A program made the translations under genes and the position numbers. Of a stretch of 11,642 nt of DNA, positions 6,241 to 11,642 are shown piece by piece. Origin of the DNA: Firmicutes bacterium UBA5420 (GTDB taxonomy: Bacteria; Bacillota; Limnochordia; Darwinibacteriales; Darwinibacteriaceae); assembly GCA_002409455.1 (NCBI GenBank), contig DHNI01000160.1, positions 2,639 through 14,280 of the forward strand, read 5' to 3'. Under the pieces are notes generated by a model. It did not search any database, was not told the origin of the DNA, and worked only from the letters and a program-made list of their open reading frames with translations. Numbering within the stretch: the first letter of the stretch is position 1; each line of letters begins with the position of its first letter.

Positions 6241-8352
6241 ATGTTAACCGAGTTTCGTTGCGAACTAGGGGGTCGACCCTTGGTTTTAGAATTTGGTGAG
6301 CTGGCAAAACAGGCCAATGGATCTGTCCTGGCTCGCTATGGAGAGACCGTCGTGTTGGCCACTGCCACCATGAGCAAACAGCCTAGAGAAGGCATTGATT
6401 TTTTCCCATTACTCGTCGACTATGAGGAACGCATGTACGCGGCAGGCAAGATTCCTGGCGGTTGGGGACGGAGGGAAGGGAGGCCAAGTGAAGATGCTAT
6501 TTTATCGGCACGTATGATCGATCGCCCCTTGCGTCCTCTCTTTCCAGATGGTTTCCGCAATGATGTTCAGGTAGTGCTATCCATTTTGTCTGTCGACAAA
6601 AACAACTCGCCAACGATCGCAGCCCTAATCGGGGCTAGTGCGGCACTGCACGTTTCTGATATTCCCTTCGCCGGGCCAGTGGGCGGTGTAAGAGTCGGTT
6701 TGGTCGATGGTGAATTCGTGATCAATCCGACGCTCGAAGAGCAGGCTAACTCCGATTTGGATATCACAGTCGCAGGCACAAAGGATGCCGTGATGATGGT
6801 GGAAGCTTCTGCTAACGAAGTACCTGAAGAGGTTGCTTTGGAGGCCATTGCGTTTGGACATAAGGTAATCGGCGAGCTTTGTGAACTGCAGGAGCAGATT
6901 CGTAGTCAAATTGGACGAGATAAGCTTGAAGTAAGTATTTCCCAACCCGAAGAGAAGACAGACAGCTGGGTTCGAAATCACATAGCCACCGACCTTTCTG
7001 CGGCTGTACTAACGGCAGATAAGCTCGAACGGCAGCGCCTCATTGATGAATTACAAGCCAATGTGCACGATGCGTATCTTGAAGTCCATGGCGAAGAACT
7101 GTATGAAGAACAAAGCAAGACTCTAGATCGCGTCTTTGATAATGTTGTCAAAGAAGAAGTACGCCGCTCGATTACAAGAGACAAGATACGGCCTGATGGA
7201 CGAAGGCCCGATGAGATTCGTCCCATTACATGCAAAGTAGGTTTGTTGCCCCGTGTGCACGGAACTGGTCTTTTCACCCGAGGGCAGACACAGGTGCTGA
7301 CCGCTTTGACGCTGGGTCTTAAGTCAGATGAGCAGATGCTTGATAATCTCAGCGATGACGAAAGCAAACGCTACATTCATCACTATAACTTTCCAGCCTT
7401 CAGTGTAGGCGAAACTCGCCCGCTACGGGGCCCTGGCCGCCGTGAAATCGGGCACGGGGCACTTGCAGAGCGTGCGCTGTTACCAGTTATACCCAAAGAG
7501 GACGAATTCCCATATACTTTGCGTCTCGTTTCGGAAGTTCTCGAATCAAATGGTTCGTCTTCCATGGCCTCCGTTTGTGGAAGCACATTGTCTTTGATGG
7601 ACGCTGGCGTTCCCATAAAAAGACCTGTTGCAGGCATTGCCATGGGCTTAATGATGCTCGATGATGATTTCACGATTCTCACCGACATTCAAGGTATGGA
7701 AGATGCCCTTGGAGATATGGATTTCAAAGTAGCAGGTACCAGCGAAGGAATTACCGCTTTACAGATGGACATTAAAATCGGCGGTGTCAATAAAGAGATT
7801 ATGGCCCAGGCGCTAGAACAGGCGCGCCAGGGACGTCTGTTTATTCTAGAAAAGATGGCTGAGGCCATTGCCAGGCCCAGAGGGGATCTATCTCGCTACG
7901 CCCCTAGAATCATCACCATGGAAATTCCGGTAGATAAAATTCGTGATGTCATTGGGCCAGGCGGCAAGATTATTCGTGATATCATTGCCAAAACTGGGGT
8001 CTCTATTGACATTGAAGATGATGGTCGGGTTTACATTGCGTCAACGGACGGTGAAGGTGGAATCCAGGCACAAAGATTAGTTGAACGTTATGTGAAAGAT
8101 GTTGAGGTCGGGACGACCTACCTTGGAGTAGTGAAGCGAATCATGAATTTTGGTGCTTTTGTGGAAATCCTGCCTGGAAAGGAAGGTTTGGTTCATATTT
8201 CACAATTAGAACACCGTAGAGTGAACAAAGTCGAAGATGTGGTAGACGTCGGAGACGAGGTTATGGTCAAAGTTATAGAGATTGATCGCCAAGGAAGAAT
8301 AAATCTTTCCCGTAAAGAAGCGTTGCCTCCAGAGGAGGAATTCGAAGCATAG
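6241..8352 (+). CDS. pnp: Polyribonucleotide nucleotidyltransferase (PNPase)
   Basis: A phosphorolytic 3'-to-5' exoribonuclease that acts as a trimer in mRNA decay and RNA quality control. The 703 residues match the family. Order of domains: a first RNase PH domain (residues 1 to about 230, with AGKIPGGWGRREGRPSEDAI and IDRPLRPLFP), an alpha-helical linker, a second catalytic RNase PH domain (about 310-550), a KH domain (from about 560, with IGPGGK at 571-576) and an S1 domain (about 621-693). The active-site region is intact: SNGSSSMAS for phosphate binding, the GETRPLRGPGRREIGHG arginines, and the LGDMDFKVAGT aspartates. GGAGG at 6229-6233, 7 bases before the ATG, fixes the start. It lies 113 bp after rpsO behind a terminator. 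Confidence 0.98.
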   Translation: MLTEFRCELGGRPLVLEFGELAKQANGSVLARYGETVVLATATMSKQPREGIDFFPLLVDYEERMYAAGKIPGGWGRREGRPSEDAILSARMIDRPLRPLFPDGFRNDVQVVLSILSVDKNNSPTIAALIGASAALHVSDIPFAGPVGGVRVGLVDGEFVINPTLEEQANSDLDITVAGTKDAVMMVEASANEVPEEVALEAIAFGHKVIGELCELQEQIRSQIGRDKLEVSISQPEEKTDSWVRNHIATDLSAAVLTADKLERQRLIDELQANVHDAYLEVHGEELYEEQSKTLDRVFDNVVKEEVRRSITRDKIRPDGRRPDEIRPITCKVGLLPRVHGTGLFTRGQTQVLTALTLGLKSDEQMLDNLSDDESKRYIHHYNFPAFSVGETRPLRGPGRREIGHGALAERALLPVIPKEDEFPYTLRLVSEVLESNGSSSMASVCGSTLSLMDAGVPIKRPVAGIAMGLMMLDDDFTILTDIQGMEDALGDMDFKVAGTSEGITALQMDIKIGGVNKEIMAQALEQARQGRLFILEKMAEAIARPRGDLSRYAPRIITMEIPVDKIRDVIGPGGKIIRDIIAKTGVSIDIEDDGRVYIASTDGEGGIQAQRLVERYVKDVEVGTTYLGVVKRIMNFGAFVEILPGKEGLVHISQLEHRRVNKVEDVVDVGDEVMVKVIEIDRQGRINLSRKEALPPEEEFEA

Positions 8353-8381
8353 TATAGAAATAAATTAATATTAGAGTAAAG

Positions 8382-8410
8382 AAGCAGGTATAAAACACAA
8401 CCTGCTTTTT
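8382..8410 (+). terminator. Rho-independent terminator after pnp (or leader hairpin of the next operon)
   Basis: An 8-bp stem AAGCAGGT (8382-8389) / ACCTGCTT (8400-8407) with a 10-base loop. Counting the last bases of the right arm, the T-run covers 8406-8410, and a second T-rich stretch follows at 8413-8418. It begins 29 bases after the pnp stop and ends 29 bases before the next start codon. It most simply ends pnp transcription. The short AT-rich stretch before it (8353-8380) shows no clear promoter. If the next operon starts transcription there, the hairpin would sit in that operon's leader. Confidence 0.8.
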
Positions 8411-8439
8411 CATTTTTTAACATTGAGAGGAGTATGTGC

Positions 8440-9336
8440 ATGGCAATCCTCGCGATCTATCCCCACTCTAGAACCCTCCAGGTAGCCATGTGGGACGGCC
8501 TGCGATGTGAAACGGGCGTTTTCCCACTTCCCGCAACTGGCGATGGAACTACCAGGCAGCAGCTCATGTCTTGGTTAGGAGCATTCCCAGTTACCAGTGA
8601 AGACCTCCAATTCATCGTAACGAGTGAGCGAGAACTGGAGTTCACCACGTCTCTGGCCACGTACCTTGGCATTCCTACCTACACCATTGATCCTACCACA
8701 CCAAATGAATACCCGCCCGTGACGTCTGTTACAGGCACACCAGTCCTAGAACGGGGCTGTGCAGCGGATGCCTTTATCTTTAAATACGTAGTTCGCCAAG
8801 AAGCCCACCACAAAGGTTTAAACCTATCTGATCAAGGGTTCATTGTAGCCCATCTTGATGAAGAAAACCAGCTAGGAGCCTTACGTGGAACAAATATGTT
8901 GGATTCCTTAACTAGTTTTGATGAAGGGCCCTTTGCACTTAGGCAGAGCGGAGCATTGCCCTTCGATAGCGTTCTGGATCTGTGCATAGCCGCTGGTGGG
9001 AGAGAAGAGGCCCTCGAACTCCTTCATGAACAGGGCGGTTTGGCTGGGTACTTGGATCTACAAAATCTTGAGGATCTTTGGGCCTGTCACGGCGAGAGGG
9101 CTGATATGATTCGAGAAGCGCTGGTCTACCAAATCAGCAAAGAAATCGGAGCGTTAGCTACTGTGTTGAAGGGAAATGTTCACACCATTTTGCTGGCTGG
9201 AGAGCTGACAAAGCATGAGCCTTTCGTCGAAGCACTCACAAAGCGCATCGGATTTGTGGCCCCCATTTCGGTTTACCCCGGAAATCAAGGGTTGCCAGCT
9301 TTGCTTGCAGGAGCCAGCAGGATTAAGTCAACATAA
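8440..9336 (+). CDS. Degenerate butyrate-kinase-like protein (acetokinase family, predicted pseudoenzyme)
   Basis: The 298-residue protein is clearly homologous to the full butyrate kinase two genes downstream. The C-terminal VYQISKEIGALATVLKGN and GFVAPISVYPGNQGLPALLAGA segments align with its CYQIAKEIG and EFIAPVTVMPGENELEALAFGA segments. The kinase motifs are changed. NPGSTSTK (phosphate-1 loop) is YPHSRTLQ at residues 7-14. The ARGG catalytic arginine region is missing with a large part of domain I. HLGGG is HLDEE at 138-142, the TGGLA adenosine motif is AGELT at 253-257, and HALNQ is not found. EGP (about 163-165) and a G-x-L-P are kept, with arginine shifted to R168. It is about 55 residues shorter than Buk. 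It probably cannot phosphorylate acids; a regulatory or structural partner of Buk or Ptb is inference. The second ATG (8440) is chosen because AGAGGAG at 8426-8432 sits 7 bases upstream; the ATG at 8434 is only 1 base away. There is no frameshift. Confidence 0.85.
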   Translation: MAILAIYPHSRTLQVAMWDGLRCETGVFPLPATGDGTTRQQLMSWLGAFPVTSEDLQFIVTSERELEFTTSLATYLGIPTYTIDPTTPNEYPPVTSVTGTPVLERGCAADAFIFKYVVRQEAHHKGLNLSDQGFIVAHLDEENQLGALRGTNMLDSLTSFDEGPFALRQSGALPFDSVLDLCIAAGGREEALELLHEQGGLAGYLDLQNLEDLWACHGERADMIREALVYQISKEIGALATVLKGNVHTILLAGELTKHEPFVEALTKRIGFVAPISVYPGNQGLPALLAGASRIKST

Positions 9337-9351
9337 AGGAGTGTGTTGTTT

Positions 9352-10254
9352 GTGGGATTTGCTAGTTTGAAGAGGGATCTAGAAAATGGTCCCAAACGCA
9401 GTCTTACAGTAGCCTGGGGTCTAGATAGCGGGGTTTTAAAGGCTTGCCGCGAGGCGCTTGATCAAGGTCTTTTGGCAGAAGTGATTGTAACCGGACCAAT
9501 CGACAAAATTCATGCAGCGGCAGACGCCGCCAGCCTAAACCTCCAAGGCTTTTCTATCCACCCAGCCTCCACACCAGAAGAAGGTGCAGCCGAGGCTGTC
9601 CGTTTCATTCGTGAGGGCAAGAGTGATTTGCTCATGAAAGGTCATTTGAGTACGAGCATTATTCTACGGGCTGTATTGAATAAAGAGAGGGGCATACGGG
9701 CCCAGGCGCTACTCAGCCATATTGCCGCCCTCGAATTGCCAACGGGGCGTCTCGCACTCCTAACAGATGCCGCCATGAACGTAAAGCCGGATTTATTGCA
9801 GAAATCGCAAATCTTGGATAATGCCATTCAGTTTGCCTGGTCCATTGGGCTAACAAACCCAAAGGTCGCTGTCTTGGCCTCAGTTGAGACGGTGAATCCG
9901 CAGATGCAGGACACCATGGATGCCGCTTGTTTAGCCCTAATGGGCAAGAGGGGTCAATTCAGCAAAAAGGCGATCGTTGATGGACCGCTAGCCTTCGATA
10001 ACGCCTACTCTAAAGACGCAGCTGTGCAAAAAGGAATCGTAAGCGATGTTGCAGGAGAGGCCGATATCTTTATGGTTCAGGAACTCACGGCGGGCAATCT
10101 CCTTTATAAAGCCCTATCCTATGTGGGTGGGCTCTCCATTGCGGGAGTGATTTATGGGGCTACCTGTCCTATTGTTCTAACCTCCCGGGCTGATAGTCCT
10201 GAAAGTAAGCTTAATGCCATTGCGCTTGCTTGTAAGGCGTTAAGCGACAAGTAG
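9352..10254 (+). CDS. ptb: Phosphate butyryltransferase (phosphotransacylase)
   Basis: Converts an acyl-CoA (butyryl, isobutyryl, isovaleryl or similar) and phosphate to acyl phosphate and CoA. About 300 residues, as usual for Ptb. Family sequence includes DLLMKGHLSTSIILRAVLNKE, LLTDAAMNVKPDL, VAVLASVETVNPQMQDT, VDGPLAFDNAYSKDAA, GEADIFMVQELTAGNLLYK and GATCPIVLTSRADSPESK. These cover both domains of the phosphate acetyl/butyryltransferase fold. The start is uncertain: AGGAG at 9337-9341 precedes an in-frame GTG at 9343 (1 base away), TTG at 9346 (4) and GTG at 9352 (10). The GTG at 9352 is preferred because its spacing is workable and the N-terminus then matches the family. The substrate cannot be decided from sequence. 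It sits between two kinase paralogues and 13 bp before buk, consistent with one operon. Confidence 0.94.
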   Translation: MGFASLKRDLENGPKRSLTVAWGLDSGVLKACREALDQGLLAEVIVTGPIDKIHAAADAASLNLQGFSIHPASTPEEGAAEAVRFIREGKSDLLMKGHLSTSIILRAVLNKERGIRAQALLSHIAALELPTGRLALLTDAAMNVKPDLLQKSQILDNAIQFAWSIGLTNPKVAVLASVETVNPQMQDTMDAACLALMGKRGQFSKKAIVDGPLAFDNAYSKDAAVQKGIVSDVAGEADIFMVQELTAGNLLYKALSYVGGLSIAGVIYGATCPIVLTSRADSPESKLNAIALACKALSDK

Positions 10255-10267
10255 AAGGGAGAGTTAC

Positions 10268-11335
10268 ATGGATCAAATCATCTTAGTCATCAACCCGGGC
10301 TCCACCAGCACAAAACTGGCGATCTTCAAGAATGATGTTCAGACACATGGCACCAGTCTCTCCCATTCCAGTGACGATTTGGCGGTTTTTTCTGACATTG
10401 TGGAGCAAAAGGACTTTCGAGAGGAAGTTATTGTTAAGTGGTTAGAAGAAGAGGGTATTGCCCTAGATTCACTCACAGCCATAGTGGCCCGGGGAGGGTT
10501 GCTTGCGCCCATTCGGGGCGGTACGTATAACATCAATGACACGATGATTGAGCAATTGGCCGAAGGACGCTACGGAAAGCACGCCTCCAATCTAGCGGCC
10601 CTAATTGCCTATGGGCTCAGCAAGCCATTGGGCATTCCCTCATTCATTGTGGATCCCGTGGTCGTCGATGAAATGCAATCGGTAGCCCGTATCAGTGGTA
10701 ACCCCAAGGTGGAGCGTATGTGCATTTTTCATGCCCTAAACCAACGCGCCAATGCGAAGAAGGTAGCTGCTCAAATGGGCAAGAGCTATGAGGAACTCAA
10801 TCTCATTGTGGCGCATTTGGGTGGAGGAATATCCGTTGGAGCACATCAGCAGGGGAGAGTTATTGATGTCAACCAAGCCCTGTCTGGTGAAGGGCCGCTC
10901 TCTCCCGAGCGAGTAGGCTCAATACCAACGGATGGTTTAGTGCACCATTTCTTTGACCATAGCTTTACCAAAGCCGAACTCCTTCGTGAATTTGTGGGCC
11001 GATCAGGTTTGGTAGCCCATCTCGGATCGAATGATAGTCGGGAGATTGTGCGGCGTATACAAGAGGGCGATGAAAAGGCCGAGTTTTATTATGAGGCAAT
11101 GTGTTATCAAATTGCTAAGGAAATTGGCAGGATTAGTGCGGTTTTTTGCGGTATAGTTGATCAGATCGTTTTGACGGGTGGTCTTGCGTTCTCCACTGAG
11201 CTTGTGGACCGTGTTAAGGAGAGAGTTGAGTTTATTGCCCCAGTTACAGTGATGCCTGGCGAAAATGAATTGGAGGCTTTAGCCTTTGGCGCCTTACGAG
11301 TGTTGACAGGTGCTGAAGCAGCCCGAGATTATTAA
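10268..11335 (+). CDS. buk: Butyrate kinase (acyl phosphate to ATP)
   Basis: Transfers phosphate from an acyl phosphate to ADP, making ATP and butyrate or a branched-chain fatty acid. 355 residues, the normal length. All acetokinase-family elements are visible: the phosphate-1 loop NPGSTSTK at 9-16, A-R75-GG with the catalytic arginine, H155 in FHALNQR, H183-LGGG at 183-187, R215 in EGPLSPERVGSIPTDG, and the adenosine motif TGGLA at 303-307. AGGGAGAG lies just upstream of the ATG, 13 bp after ptb. The C-terminus EFIAPVTVMPGENELEALAFGAL is typical. With ptb and the ferredoxin oxidoreductase subunits downstream, this enzyme is probably the substrate-level phosphorylation step of 2-oxoacid (amino-acid) fermentation. 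Branched substrates are as likely as butyrate, since no butyryl-CoA synthesis genes are visible in the window. Confidence 0.96.
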   Translation: MDQIILVINPGSTSTKLAIFKNDVQTHGTSLSHSSDDLAVFSDIVEQKDFREEVIVKWLEEEGIALDSLTAIVARGGLLAPIRGGTYNINDTMIEQLAEGRYGKHASNLAALIAYGLSKPLGIPSFIVDPVVVDEMQSVARISGNPKVERMCIFHALNQRANAKKVAAQMGKSYEELNLIVAHLGGGISVGAHQQGRVIDVNQALSGEGPLSPERVGSIPTDGLVHHFFDHSFTKAELLREFVGRSGLVAHLGSNDSREIVRRIQEGDEKAEFYYEAMCYQIAKEIGRISAVFCGIVDQIVLTGGLAFSTELVDRVKERVEFIAPVTVMPGENELEALAFGALRVLTGAEAARDY

Positions 11336-11376
11336 TGGTGTTTTGTGCGATGTGTTTTGAGAGGGGAGGTGAACTG

Positions 11377-11604
11377 ATGCCTAGAGGTGAAGTGATTGTA
11401 AATCAAGAACTCTGCAAAGAGTGTAGCTTATGCGTTTTTGCGTGTCCTCACGGTGTTTTGGGGATTGGGAAAACCATCAATTCCAAAGGTTATCATTCTG
11501 TAGAAGCCGTTCTACCTGAGAAATGTACGGGATGTACGCTCTGTGCTGTCATGTGTCCTGATATGGTGTTAACCATAAAACGAAAAAGCCCCGAAAGGAA
11601 GTGA
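11377..11604 (+). CDS. 4Fe-4S ferredoxin-type delta subunit of 2-oxoacid:ferredoxin oxidoreductase (VorD/KorD-like)
   Basis: A 75-residue protein with two complete 4Fe-4S motifs: C13-x2-C16-x2-C19-x3-C23-P and C50-x2-C53-x2-C56-x3-C60-P. It fits the small delta subunit that carries electrons from the thiamine-diphosphate centre to ferredoxin in Vor/Kor/Por complexes. The assignment rests on the next gene, which begins like VorB. The start at 11377 is supported by GGGGAGG at 11363-11369, 7 bases upstream. An in-frame ATG at 11335 overlaps the buk stop codon and would add 14 residues, including a C-x2-C pair, but has no ribosome binding site. Only 4 bp separate it from the next start, so translation is probably coupled. 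Whether the complex prefers branched-chain 2-oxoacids or 2-oxoglutarate cannot be told here. Confidence 0.9.
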   Translation: MPRGEVIVNQELCKECSLCVFACPHGVLGIGKTINSKGYHSVEAVLPEKCTGCTLCAVMCPDMVLTIKRKSPERK

Positions 11605-11608
11605 TCGT

Positions 11609-11642
11609 ATGGCAAAGACATTAATGAAAGGGAACGAAGCCT
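11609..11642 (+). CDS. vorB: 2-oxoacid:ferredoxin oxidoreductase subunit (VorB/KorA-like), first 11 codons
   Basis: Only the start of this gene is present; it runs past the end of the window. The visible residues MAKTLMKGNEA match the characteristic N-terminus (MxKxLMKGNEAIAEAA type) of the pyrimidine/thiamine-diphosphate-binding subunit of 3-methyl-2-oxobutanoate (valine-derived) or 2-oxoglutarate:ferredoxin oxidoreductases. AGGAAG at 11596-11601 lies upstream within the end of the ferredoxin gene. The position, 4 bp after a two-cluster ferredoxin subunit, is the usual D-B order of such operons. The substrate is not decided by 11 residues. Confidence 0.75.
   Translation, partial: MAKTLMKGNEA

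Noticed and set aside
6978..7367. 129-codon open frame on the minus strand inside pnp
   Set aside because: Serine- and arginine-rich translation antisense to conserved PNPase sequence, with no recognised domain.
11335..11376. Longer ferredoxin start at the ATG overlapping the buk stop (TAATG), which would add a C-x2-C pair
   Set aside because: There is no ribosome binding site before it, while the ATG at 11377 has a near-perfect GGGGAGG at ideal spacing. The added residues do not resemble ferredoxin subunits.
1..11642. CRISPR arrays, tRNA genes, insertion sequences or phage attachment sites
   Set aside because: No spaced direct-repeat arrays, no transposase or integrase motifs and no tRNA-like stretch were seen. 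The gaps between genes are too short for most of these.

Overview
This window comes from a chromosome of the Bacillota type, probably a clostridia-like anaerobe. The evidence is the gene order ylxR-ylxQ-infB-rbfA-nrnA-truB-ribF-rpsO-pnp, strong GGAGG-type ribosome binding sites, UUG and GUG starts at some genes, and an energy module built on acyl phosphates and ferredoxin. I cannot fix the genus. Every gene lies on the + strand, and the window is almost fully coding. No tRNA, rRNA, CRISPR array, insertion sequence or phage gene was seen.

Positions 1-8352 hold the translation and RNA-metabolism block. It runs from the 3' end of ylxR through an L7Ae-like protein (ylxQ), translation initiation factor IF-2, ribosome-binding factor A, a DHH/DHHA1 oligonucleotide phosphatase (NrnA type), tRNA pseudouridine-55 synthase and a RibF-type FAD synthetase. 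Ribosomal protein S15 and polynucleotide phosphorylase follow. The first seven genes are tightly spaced or overlap (17 bp ylxR/ylxQ, 8 bp rbfA/nrnA, 17 bp nrnA/truB), which fits one co-transcribed, translationally coupled unit. A structured 114-base gap precedes rpsO. A strong intrinsic terminator separates rpsO from pnp, and a second hairpin with a T-tract follows pnp.

Positions 8440-11642 hold a catabolic, ATP-yielding module. It has a short and catalytically degenerate butyrate-kinase-like protein, a phosphate butyryltransferase, a full-length butyrate kinase, a two-cluster ferredoxin subunit, and the first codons of a VorB/KorA-like 2-oxoacid:ferredoxin oxidoreductase subunit that runs out of the window. 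The inferred pathway is: 2-oxoacid (for example from branched-chain amino acids) + CoA -> acyl-CoA + reduced ferredoxin (Vor); acyl-CoA + Pi -> acyl phosphate (Ptb); acyl phosphate + ADP -> carboxylic acid + ATP (Buk).

The most unusual items are the butyrate-kinase paralogue at 8440-9336, which has lost most recognisable catalytic and nucleotide-binding motifs but is intact and leads the Ptb-Buk operon, and the RibF protein, whose N-terminal FAD synthetase half is canonical while its C-terminal riboflavin-kinase half lacks the recognisable substrate motif.
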